Origin: Hyphomicrobiales bacterium
Lineage (GTDB): Bacteria > Pseudomonadota > Alphaproteobacteria > Rhizobiales > Beijerinckiaceae
Reading direction: 5' to 3'
DNA length: 9,428 nt
Assembly: GCA_027489835.1 (NCBI GenBank)
Contig: JAIXZF010000417.1
Location: forward strand, 1-9,428
The translations under genes and the position numbers were made by a program. Positions 1-6,021 of this stretch are shown one piece after another. The notes beneath the pieces are model-generated. The model was not told the DNA's origin and did not search any database. It was given only the letters and a program-made list of their open reading frames with translations. Positions within the stretch are counted from its first letter, which is position 1; the number at the start of each line of letters is the position of its first letter.

Positions 1-767
1 ACGGCCGTCGCCATGGCGAGCTGCCATTCGGTGAGGGCGTCGGCCGTGACGATCATTTTCTTGATGCCGATGACGATGGTCTGCATCGAATCCTTGGTGG
101 TGATCAGCAGCGGCCAGAGGTACTGGTTCCAGCCATAGATGAACTGGATCACGAACAGCGCCGCGATCGTGGTCATCGAGAGCGGGAGCACCGTGTCCTT
201 GAAGAAGCGGAACGGGCCGGCGCCGTCGATCTTCGAGGCTTCCAGCAATTCGTCCGGAATCGTCATGAAGAACTGGCGGAACAGCAGCGTGCCGGTGGCC
301 GAGGCGATCAGCGGCACGGCGAGGCCCTGATAGGTGTCGAGAAAGCCGATATCAGCCACGACCTTGAAGGTCGGGAAGATACGGACTTCGACAGGCAGCA
401 TCAGCGTCAGGAAGATCAGCCAGAACGCGGCCATGCGCAGCGGGAAGCGGTAGTAGACCACTGCATAGGCCGACAGGATCGAGATCGAGATCTTCCCGAT
501 CGCGATCGCCATGGCCATGATGAAGGAGTTGATCATCATGTTGATCACCGGCTCGCGCGTCGTGCTCGACGTGCCGACGAACAGGGTGCGGTAGTAGTTC
601 TCGACGAAGAGCGGGCCCGGATAGAGCGGCATTTGGCCGTTGGTGATCGTCGCGGCGTCCCAGGTGGAGGCCACGAAGGTCAGGTAGACCGGAAAGGCCA
701 GGACGAGGACGCCGATCGTCAGGATGATGTAGGCGAGCCGGTCGCCGAAGGTGCGGTTCTCAACCAT
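1..767 (-). CDS. ugpE: sn-glycerol-3-phosphate ABC transporter permease UgpE, 3' end cut by window
   Basis: This is the second inner-membrane permease of the UgpBAEC importer, which pairs with UgpA to carry glycerol-3-phosphate across the membrane. I translated 255 residues from ATG at 765-767 to the window edge with no stop. E. coli UgpE is about 281 residues, so roughly 26 C-terminal residues lie outside. The chain is strongly hydrophobic, with membrane segments near residues 10-33, 78-104, 112-130, 147-167 and 197-222. The MalF/MalG-type EAA loop that docks the ATPase lies near residues 175-196 (LLEASKIDGAGPF, then LPLS), with Ser in place of the second Ala. The start lies 21 bases after the stop of the small exported gene and is preceded by AGAGGCGGG, which may serve as a ribosome binding site. 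ugpC should follow to the left. The family call is firm; the substrate comes from the linked ugpB. Confidence 0.93.
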   Translation of the reverse strand, partial: MVENRTFGDRLAYIILTIGVLVLAFPVYLTFVASTWDAATITNGQMPLYPGPLFVENYYRTLFVGTSSTTREPVINMMINSFIMAMAIAIGKISISILSAYAVVYYRFPLRMAAFWLIFLTLMLPVEVRIFPTFKVVADIGFLDTYQGLAVPLIASATGTLLFRQFFMTIPDELLEASKIDGAGPFRFFKDTVLPLSMTTIAALFVIQFIYGWNQYLWPLLITTKDSMQTIVIGIKKMIVTADALTEWQLAMATA

Positions 768-788
768 GCTCTGTCTGCCCGCCTCTGG

Positions 789-1322
789 TCATAGCGGCCG
801 CATCGGCACGGTCAGCGCCGTCATGATCGAGCCGAGGATGCGCTTGCCCCTGTCCGTCGCCTCCGCGGGCTGGACACCGGCGGCCAGGATTTCCGATTTT
901 GTGTAGGTCGATGTCAGCGTCTGGCCCGTCGCGATGCCGTCGGCGCGGGCATTGAGGTCCCACCCGCTCGGACTCGACCTGCGCGGATCGAGGGTCAGCA
1001 GCACCCACAGCGCGTTCCTCGCGTCGAAGCCGGCGGCCCTTGCCCTCTCGACGTTCTGCTCCCGGCCGTCGGTCGTCCGGAGGAGGGCGATGGGCTTGGC
1101 GGAGCGCGTCGCCCAGCCGGTCATTTCGGTGCCCATCTGCTCGCACCAGCGCTGCGTCCAGGCCTCGCTGGCCACGGGCTTGCAGTAGAACAGGATGCCG
1201 CTGTAACCATCGATGTCGGTCTTGGGCCGCGCGGGTGCCTGCGCCAGCGCCTGCATCGCAGTGATGGCGGCGGCCGCGCCCGCAACGGCGGCCAACGGCG
1301 TCGGGGATCGCAAGCGGGCCAT
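789..1322 (-). CDS. Unrecognised small exported protein inside the ugp operon
   Basis: I do not recognise this 177-residue protein. It begins with a signal-peptide-like stretch: basic start (MARLR), an Ala-rich hydrophobic core at about residues 10-23, and an ALA|QA cleavage site near residue 27. The mature part would therefore be periplasmic, about 150 residues. It has two cysteines, C47 and C60, in FYCKPVASEAWTQRWC, close enough for a disulfide once exported. There is no other hydrophobic segment and no lipobox. The ATG shares its A with the ugpA stop (TGATG), with AAGGTG eight bases upstream inside ugpA, so it should be translated by coupling to ugpA. The reading frame runs on upstream through ugpA, but this start gives the signal peptide and the ribosome binding site. 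E. coli ugpBAECQ has no gene here. A periplasmic accessory to uptake or phosphate-ester use is inference only. Confidence 0.8.
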   Translation of the reverse strand: MARLRSPTPLAAVAGAAAAITAMQALAQAPARPKTDIDGYSGILFYCKPVASEAWTQRWCEQMGTEMTGWATRSAKPIALLRTTDGREQNVERARAAGFDARNALWVLLTLDPRRSSPSGWDLNARADGIATGQTLTSTYTKSEILAAGVQPAEATDRGKRILGSIMTALTVPMRPL

Positions 1323-2203
1323 CAGTAGGTCACCTTCCGCTCGATGTACTTGAACTGCACCGCCGTCAGCGCCACGACGATGAAGAGCAGGATCACCGAT
1401 TGCGCCGCCGAGCCGCCGAGATCGGCCCCTCCCTTGCCGTCGGAATAGACCTTGTAGACCAGCGTCTCCGTGGCCTTCGACGGCCCGCCGCCGGTGATGG
1501 TGTCGATGATGCCAAAGGTGTCGAAGAACACGTAGACGACATTGACCACCAGGAGGAAGAAGGTGGTGGGCGAGAGCAGCGGAAAGACGATGGTCCAGAA
1601 GCGCCGCGCCGCGCGCGCGCCGTCGATGGTCGCCGCCTCGATCACACTTTTCGGGATCGCCTGCAGGCCCGCGAGGAAGAACAGAAAATTGTAGCTGATC
1701 TGCTTCCACACCGCGGCCATGACCACGAGGCTCATGGCCTGGTTGCCGTTCAGCAGCGGGTTCCAGTCGTAGCCGAGCCAGCGCAGGCCGCGTGCGAGCG
1801 TGCCGAGCGAAGGGTTGAACATGAACATCCACAGCACGCCGGCGATAGCGGGCGCCACCGCATACGGCCAGATCAGCAGCGTCGTGTAGATCTGGTGGCC
1901 CCTGATGTGGCGGTCGGCCATCACCGCGAGCAGCAGCGCGATGGAAAGCGACAGCGCGGTCACCGCCGTCGAGAACACCACCGTGTTCCAAAGCGCGCGG
2001 TAATAATCGGGCTTGCCGAGCAGCTCGCGGTAGTTCTCGAACCAGACGAACTGTGTGGACGTGCCGAAGGCGTCCTCCACGAGAAAGGACTGCCATACCG
2101 CCTGGCTGGCGGGCCAATAGAAGAAGACCAGCGTGATCGCGAGCTGCGGCGCGAGCAGCAGCGCCGGGATCAGGTAGCCCTTGAAGGTCGCGGTCTTGTT
2201 CAT
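1322..2203 (-). CDS. ugpA: sn-glycerol-3-phosphate ABC transporter permease UgpA
   Basis: This is the first inner-membrane permease of the Ugp importer, partner of UgpE. It has 293 residues, against about 295 for E. coli UgpA, so it is full length. Membrane segments are visible near residues 11-30, 72-96, 107-129, 157-181, 210-230 and 267-285, the usual six for a MalF-type permease. The EAA loop that contacts the ATPase is at about 186-211 (SVIEAATIDGARAARRF, then FPLL). TGGGP at 237-241 is a common motif near the C-terminal end of this family. The gene lies 150 bases after ugpB and its stop overlaps the start of the next gene by one base. No good purine-rich ribosome binding site precedes the ATG (GAATGAGCCC), so initiation may be weak; that fits a permease needed in smaller amounts than its binding protein. 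Confidence 0.95.
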   Translation of the reverse strand: MNKTATFKGYLIPALLLAPQLAITLVFFYWPASQAVWQSFLVEDAFGTSTQFVWFENYRELLGKPDYYRALWNTVVFSTAVTALSLSIALLLAVMADRHIRGHQIYTTLLIWPYAVAPAIAGVLWMFMFNPSLGTLARGLRWLGYDWNPLLNGNQAMSLVVMAAVWKQISYNFLFFLAGLQAIPKSVIEAATIDGARAARRFWTIVFPLLSPTTFFLLVVNVVYVFFDTFGIIDTITGGGPSKATETLVYKVYSDGKGGADLGGSAAQSVILLFIVVALTAVQFKYIERKVTY

Positions 2204-2303
2204 GGGCTCATTCGGCGCGGGCAGCGGCGTGGACTATGCCAGGCGAGGAGCGCCTTGGGTCCGAAGCACGCCGGCTCCGGGAGGGGCAGAAGAGGAGAGG
2301 AAA

Positions 2304-2329
2304 GGCGAGGCCCTTGGACAGGCCTCGCC
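2304..2329 (-). terminator. Intercistronic hairpin between ugpB and ugpA
   Basis: A perfect 9-bp inverted repeat, GGCGAGGCC at 2304-2312 and GGCCTCGCC at 2321-2329, encloses an 8-base loop. It begins 24 bases after the ugpB stop on the minus-strand transcript. Only TTT then CCTC follows, so it lacks a proper U-tract. It is more likely a partial terminator or a 3' mRNA stabiliser, which would keep ugpB message more abundant than the permease messages. That arrangement is familiar from binding-protein operons such as malE-malF. The hairpin is seen directly; its effect is inferred. Confidence 0.6.
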
Positions 2330-2353
2330 CCGTTGTCATGGCCGCGTCGCCGC

Positions 2354-3670
2354 TCAGCGGCTGACGGTGCGCTCGAACTGGCGCAGCACGGCGTTGCCGC
2401 GCTCCACGGCCGCGTCGAGCGCCGCCTTGGGCGCCTTCTGGCCGTTCAGGGCCGCCTCGATCTCCTCAGACCAGATGTCGCGGATCTGGACGAGGTTGCC
2501 GAAGCGCACGCCGCGCGAATTGTCGGTGGGCTCCTTGTTGTTGAGCTGGAGCAGCGGCGTCTCGAGGAAGGGGCGCTCCTTGTAGAAGCCGGAGTCCTTG
2601 ACCTTGGCGTAGGCCGCCTTGGTGATCGGCAGGTAGCCGCTCTCCGTGTGCAGCTTCACCTGGCGGTCCACGTCGGACAGGAAGGTGAAGAACTTGGCGA
2701 CGCCCTTGTATTCGGCCGCCGCCTTGCCGCCCATCACCCAGAGCGAGGCGCCGCCGATGATCGAGTTCTGCGGCGCGCCGGCCATGTCCGGATAATACGG
2801 CATGGGCGCATTCGCCCAGTCGAACTTGGCGTTGGCCCGGACATTGCCGAAGAAGGCCGAGGAGGTCATCATGATCGGGCACTCGCCCGAGGTGAAGCGG
2901 CCCTCGCCCGTGTTGGTGCGGCCCGAGAAGTCGAAGGTCTTGTCCTTCTGCATCTCGACCAGATTGGTCAGGTGCCTGACGAAGAGCGGGCTGTTGATCT
3001 GGAAGACGGTGTCGAAGCCGTCGAAGCCGTTGGCCTTGGTGCCGACCGGCACGTTATGCCAGGCGCCGAGCTGCTCGATGTTGAGCCAGGTGATCCAGGC
3101 GGTCGAGAAGCCGCATTTGTCCCAGCCGGCGGCCTTGAGCTTCTTGGCGGCGTCGAACACCTCCGGCCAGGTCTTGGGCGGCGCGTCGGCGTTGAGGCCG
3201 GCCTTCCGGAAGGCGTCCTTGTTGTACCACATCACGGCCGAGGACGAGTTGAACGGGAAGGACAGCATCTCGCCCTTCACCGTCGAATAATAGCCGGTGA
3301 TGGCGGGCAGGTAGGATTTCGGATCGAACGTTTCGCCGGCTTCCTTCATCAGGTCCTGCACCGGCTTCACGGCGCCCTTGGCGCCCATCATGGTGGCGGT
3401 GCCGACCTCGAAGACCTGCAGGATGTGCGGCGCCTGGCCGGCGCGGAAGGCGGCGATGCCGGCGTTCAGCGTGTCGGCGTAGGAGCCCTTGTAGGCAGGA
3501 ACGACCTTGTACTCCTTCTGGGCGGCGTTGAACTCCTCCGCCAGCCTGACGATGACGTCGTTGTTGGCGCCCGTCATGGCGTGCCACCACTGGAGTTCGG
3601 TCTGCGCCTGCGCGGCCGCGCCGGACAGGATGAAAGCGGACGCCGCCGCTGCGTAACGGAACTTGCTCAT
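2354..3670 (-). CDS. ugpB: sn-glycerol-3-phosphate-binding periplasmic protein UgpB
   Basis: This is the periplasmic binding protein that captures glycerol-3-phosphate (and glycerophosphodiesters in the known family) and delivers it to UgpAE. It has 438 residues, the same length I recall for E. coli UgpB. A signal peptide spans residues 1-22 (MSKFRYAAAASAFILSG, cleavage after AQA). Blocks matching E. coli UgpB from memory run along the whole chain: YKGSY, AGIAAFRAGQAP, EVGTATMM, PFNSS, PPKTW, NGFDG, IIGGASLWVM, SGYLPITKAAY and AAVERGN near the C-terminus. The ligand-contact types described for UgpB are at the equivalent places: Tyr in YKGSY, Glu in FEVGT, Ser in FNSS, Gly in IIGGAS, Tyr in GYLP and Arg in RFGN. 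The frame is open far upstream, but the ATG at 3668-3670 gives the signal peptide and sits behind a strong GAGGGAGG. A PhoB box lies upstream. Confidence 0.96.
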   Translation of the reverse strand: MSKFRYAAAASAFILSGAAAQAQTELQWWHAMTGANNDVIVRLAEEFNAAQKEYKVVPAYKGSYADTLNAGIAAFRAGQAPHILQVFEVGTATMMGAKGAVKPVQDLMKEAGETFDPKSYLPAITGYYSTVKGEMLSFPFNSSSAVMWYNKDAFRKAGLNADAPPKTWPEVFDAAKKLKAAGWDKCGFSTAWITWLNIEQLGAWHNVPVGTKANGFDGFDTVFQINSPLFVRHLTNLVEMQKDKTFDFSGRTNTGEGRFTSGECPIMMTSSAFFGNVRANAKFDWANAPMPYYPDMAGAPQNSIIGGASLWVMGGKAAAEYKGVAKFFTFLSDVDRQVKLHTESGYLPITKAAYAKVKDSGFYKERPFLETPLLQLNNKEPTDNSRGVRFGNLVQIRDIWSEEIEAALNGQKAPKAALDAAVERGNAVLRQFERTVSR

Positions 3671-3682
3671 GAAGCCTCCCTC

Positions 3683-3701
3683 GCGCCCCCTCTCGGGGCG
3701 C
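3683..3701 (-). promoter_or_regulatory. Hairpin in the ugpB 5' leader, abutting the ribosome binding site
   Basis: On the minus strand GCGCCCC, a GAGAG loop and GGGGCGC form a perfect 7-bp GC-only stem with a 5-base loop. The 3' arm ends directly at GAGGGAGG, the ugpB Shine-Dalgarno sequence, which occupies about 3675-3682. No U-tract follows, so it is unlikely to be a terminator. Shielding the leader from decay, or holding the ribosome site clear, are the simplest roles. The loop GAGAG and the 3' arm's G-run could also compete with the Shine-Dalgarno sequence for pairing. All function is inference. Confidence 0.55.
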
Positions 3702-3719
3702 TTCTTGTTGCTTGATCCA

Positions 3720-3725
3720 ATGCTA
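3720..3725 (-). promoter_or_regulatory. Candidate -10 element of the ugpB promoter
   Basis: On the minus strand TAGCAT matches the TATAAT consensus at four of six positions and is preceded by TGC, as in extended -10 promoters. It lies 13 bases downstream of the last PhoB half-site. That is slightly longer than the roughly 10-11 bases usual for PhoB-activated promoters, where the Pho box replaces the -35. There is no conventional -35. The location relative to the Pho box is the main support. Confidence 0.4.
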
Positions 3726-3738
3726 GCACAAAGAAGGG

Positions 3739-3767
3739 GTGACATTTCAATGACAGAAACGTGACGC
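3739..3767 (-). promoter_or_regulatory. PhoB box, three 11-bp units, upstream of ugpB
   Basis: Read on the minus strand, three 7-base half-sites occur at exact 11-base spacing: GCGTCAC (3767-3761), CTGTCAT (3756-3750) and ATGTCAC (3745-3739), separated by the 4-base spacers GTTT and TGAA. The known PhoB consensus is CTGTCAT repeated after an A/T-rich 4-base spacer. The middle unit is a perfect match; the outer two keep the GTCA core. PhoB activates ugp in E. coli and in rhizobia, so the site fits the gene it faces. It should recruit RNA polymerase to ugpB under phosphate limitation. Whether it also affects the divergent gene at 3902 is unknown. Confidence 0.85.
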
Positions 3768-3849
3768 TCTTCCCGGATGTCGTCGCCTGATCGGGCACAG
3801 GCTGCCGCAAGCCGGCTTTGCAGTTGCGGCCGCCGCGCCGGCATGCATC

Positions 3850-3864
3850 CTGCCGGCCCGGCAG
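3850..3864. promoter_or_regulatory. Possible operator palindrome ahead of the FAH-family gene
   Basis: CTGCCGG and CCGGCAG form a perfect inverted repeat around one central C, ending 37 bases before the ATG at 3902. A smaller perfect palindrome, AAGCCGGCTT, lies at 3809-3818. Either could be a repressor site or a leader hairpin. GC-rich DNA produces such repeats by chance, and I could not find a convincing -35/-10 pair between 3768 and 3890 to anchor it. Confidence 0.25.
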
Positions 3865-3886
3865 CACGCCTGCGCCCGCCTTCGTC

Positions 3887-3893
3887 AAAAGGA
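3887..3893 (+). promoter_or_regulatory. Ribosome binding site that fixes the start at 3902
   Basis: AAAAGGA lies eight bases before the ATG at 3902-3904. It supports this start over the in-frame TTG at 3818, whose extra 28 residues are basic and proline-rich and do not look like part of the fold. Confidence 0.7.
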
Positions 3894-3901
3894 CAATTCC
3901 G

Positions 3902-5077
3902 ATGAAGCTTGCCCTCTCGTCCCGCACCGCACTGCCCGAGGACGGGCTGGCCGGAGCGCTTGTGGGACGCGTCTGGAACCCGGCGGCCGGCGGCCCCAGC
4001 GTGGTGGCCCTGCGCGCCGAGGGCGTCGTCGACATCACGGCCGCCGCTCCCACCGTGCGCGACCTCGCCGAGATGCCCGACCCGGCCGCTGTGCTGAGGC
4101 GGGTTCAGGGGCCCATGCTCGGAAGCCTCGACGCCGTCCTCGCCAACACCCCGCCCGACGCGCGCGATCCCGGCCGGCCCTGGTTTCTCGCGCCCGTCGA
4201 CCTTCAGGCGGTGAAGGCCGCAGGCGTGACCTTCGCCGTCTCGATGCTCGAGCGCGTCATCGAGGAGAAGGCGCGGGGCAACCCCGCCGCCGCGGCGGCG
4301 ATCAGGGCGGAGACGACGCGGCTCTTCGGCGATGACCTCTCGAAGCTCAAGCCCGGTTCCGCCGAGGCCCTGCGTCTCAAGGAGGTGCTCACCGCGCAGG
4401 GCGCCTGGAGCCAGTATCTCGAGGTCGGCATCGGCCCCGACGCCGAGATCTTCACCAAGGCCCCGCCCATGGCCGCGGTCGGCACAGGCATGGATGCGGG
4501 CCTTCACCCGATCTCGACCTGGAACAATCCCGAGCCGGAGGTCGTGCTGGTCGTCGCCTCGGACGGCCGCATCGTCGGCGCCACGCTCGGCAACGACGTC
4601 AATCTGCGCGACGTCGAGGGCCGTTCGGCGCTGCTGCTCGGCAAGGCCAAGGACAACAACGCCAGCGCGGCCGTCGGACCCTTCGTGCGGTTCTTCGACG
4701 CCGGCTTCTCGCTGGACGATGTGCGCGCGACCACGGTGACGCTGACCGTCGCCGGCGAGGACGGCTTCAAGCTGGAGGGCTCCTCCTCGCTGTCGAAGAT
4801 CAGCCGCGATCCCGCCGATCTGGTGCGGCAGATGATTGGCGCGCATCACCAGTATCCCGACGGCGCGGTGCTCTATCTCGGCACGATGTTCGCGCCCGTG
4901 CAGGACCGCGACCAGCCGGGCGGCGGCTTCACCCACAAGTTCGGGGACATCGTCACGGTCAGCGCGCCGAAGCTCGGCAGCCTCGTTAACCGCATGCGCA
5001 GCGCCACCGAGTGCCAGCCCTGGACCTATGGCGCGAGCCATCTGATGCGCAGCCTCGCGGCGCGGGGCCTGCTGTGA
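3902..5077 (+). CDS. Fumarylacetoacetate hydrolase family protein, probable 2-keto-3-deoxy-pentonate dehydratase
   Basis: This 391-residue cytoplasmic protein has an FAH-fold C-terminal half. Catalytic-type residues are in place: the E-x-E metal pair at E211/E213 (NPEPEVVLVV), the third ligand D232 in GNDVNLRD, and lysines K248 and K250 in LLLGKAKDNN. The block GVTFAVSMLERVIEEKARG (108-126) and the long N-terminal half are typical of the roughly 390-residue bacterial proteins annotated as 2-dehydro-3-deoxy-D-arabinonate (or xylonate) dehydratase. These remove water from a 2-keto-3-deoxy-pentonate to give alpha-ketoglutarate semialdehyde in oxidative pentose breakdown. Shorter FAH relatives cleave C-C bonds instead, so the exact reaction is not certain. 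The gene is divergent from ugpB, and its TGA overlaps the GTG start of the sugar kinase by four bases. No sugar-acid dehydratase or 2,5-dioxopentanoate dehydrogenase is adjacent. Confidence 0.85.
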   Translation: MKLALSSRTALPEDGLAGALVGRVWNPAAGGPSVVALRAEGVVDITAAAPTVRDLAEMPDPAAVLRRVQGPMLGSLDAVLANTPPDARDPGRPWFLAPVDLQAVKAAGVTFAVSMLERVIEEKARGNPAAAAAIRAETTRLFGDDLSKLKPGSAEALRLKEVLTAQGAWSQYLEVGIGPDAEIFTKAPPMAAVGTGMDAGLHPISTWNNPEPEVVLVVASDGRIVGATLGNDVNLRDVEGRSALLLGKAKDNNASAAVGPFVRFFDAGFSLDDVRATTVTLTVAGEDGFKLEGSSSLSKISRDPADLVRQMIGAHHQYPDGAVLYLGTMFAPVQDRDQPGGGFTHKFGDIVTVSAPKLGSLVNRMRSATECQPWTYGASHLMRSLAARGLL

Positions 5078-6021
5078 CGCGCATCCTCGTGATCGGCGAG
5101 GCCATCGCCGATTTCCTGCCTACCGATGACGAGCCGTCCCGCTTCGCCTGCGTGCTCGGGGGCTCCGGCTTCAACACCGCCTTGGCGCTGGCGCGGCTGG
5201 GCGCTTCGCCCGACTATGCCGGCACGCTCTCGACCGACGCGCTGGGGAAGCGCTTTCACCGCGCGCTGGCAGCGGAGGGCGTCGGCATGGGGACCCTGAC
5301 GCGCAGCGATGCCCCCACCCCCGTCGCCATCGTCAGCCCGCAGGGCGCGAGCCACGGCGCCATGTTCGCGCTGCATCTCGCCGGCACGGCGCATGAGGGG
5401 CCCGCCGCCCTGCCGGAGCGGCTGCCGCCGGGCGTCGTCCATGTCCACGCCGCCTCCTTCGCCGCCACCGTGGGCGCCGCGGCGCACGCCTCCCTTGCAC
5501 TGCTGCGCGAGGGCCGGGCCCTCGCCAGTTCAAGCTACGATCCCAACATCCGCGCCGCCTGCCTGCCGCCGCGCGCCGAGGCGGTGCCGCTGATCGAGGC
5601 CCGCGTCGCGGCCTCCACCATCGCCAAGGCCAGCGTCGAGGACATGGCATGGCTCTATCCGGGCCTCGCCCCGCAGGAGGCGCTGGAGCGCTGGTCGGCG
5701 CTCGGCTGCCCGATGCCCATCGTCACGCGCGGCGAGCGCGGCGCCCTCGCCCTCGGGCGGCAGGGCTTCGTGGAGGCTCCCTCGCCCCGTGTCGAGGTGG
5801 CGGATACGGTGGGTGCGGGCGACACCTTCACCGCCGCGCTGCTCGCGGCCATGGGCCGGGACGGCGCGCTCGGTCCTGCGTCCCGAGCCGATTCCGCCTT
5901 CACGCCCGAACGCCTGTCCCGCTGGCTCGGTTTCGCCTGCCGCGCCGCCGCGTTCACCTGCGCCCGGCCGGGCTGCGATCCGCCGCGCCTTGCCGAACTC
6001 GGCCCGATGGCGAGCCTCTAG
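5074..6021 (+). CDS. PfkB-family carbohydrate kinase, fructokinase-like
   Basis: This 315-residue ribokinase-fold enzyme would phosphorylate a sugar with ATP in the cytoplasm. The N-terminal strand gives RILVIGEAIADF. PfkB signature 1 is LGGSGFNTALALARLG (28-43), and signature 2 is DTVGAGDTFTAALLAAM (244-260) with catalytic base D250 and the GAGD anion hole. DPNIR (156-160) and the tail AAAFTCARPGCDPP (291-304) are most like bacterial fructokinases, though 2-keto-3-deoxygluconate kinases share the fold. I chose GTG at 5074 because it overlaps the preceding stop as GTGA and starts directly on the first strand. An upstream in-frame ATG at 5011 would add 21 residues that overlap the previous gene. 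Coupled translation with the FAH-family gene is likely. The stop overlaps that of the convergent DinB gene. The substrate is not settled by sequence. Confidence 0.88.
   Translation: MTRILVIGEAIADFLPTDDEPSRFACVLGGSGFNTALALARLGASPDYAGTLSTDALGKRFHRALAAEGVGMGTLTRSDAPTPVAIVSPQGASHGAMFALHLAGTAHEGPAALPERLPPGVVHVHAASFAATVGAAAHASLALLREGRALASSSYDPNIRAACLPPRAEAVPLIEARVAASTIAKASVEDMAWLYPGLAPQEALERWSALGCPMPIVTRGERGALALGRQGFVEAPSPRVEVADTVGAGDTFTAALLAAMGRDGALGPASRADSAFTPERLSRWLGFACRAAAFTCARPGCDPPRLAELGPMASL

Noticed and set aside
139..330. Short plus-strand open frame inside ugpE.
   Set aside because: It is antisense to a conserved permease region including the EAA loop, with no ribosome site or recognisable product.
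1601..1620. Alternating GC tract suggesting a Z-DNA or repeat element.
   Set aside because: It encodes the Ala/Arg stretch of the conserved EAA loop in ugpA and is explained by codon choice in GC-rich DNA.
1400..3715. Plus-strand open frame of 771 codons opposite ugpA and ugpB.
   Set aside because: It is antisense to two clearly homologous genes. The product is rich in Arg, Gly, His and Glu with no domain-like pattern, as expected from the reverse strand of GC-rich codons.
3721..3728. TGCTAGCA palindrome near the ugpB promoter.
   Set aside because: It is only eight bases, overlaps the candidate -10 element, and has no flanking symmetry to mark it as an operator.
3818..3901. Earlier TTG start for the FAH-family gene.
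   Set aside because: The added 28 residues are Pro/Arg-rich, no ribosome site precedes TTG, and AAAAGGA is correctly spaced from the ATG at 3902.
3671..5041. Upstream extension of the ugpB frame, opposite the FAH-family gene.
   Set aside because: UgpB length, signal peptide, strong ribosome binding site and Pho box all place the start at 3670; the extension is antisense shadow.
5011..5073. Earlier ATG start for the sugar kinase.
   Set aside because: It would overlap the preceding gene by 67 bases and add residues before the first strand of the fold; GTG at 5074 gives the usual 4-base overlap.
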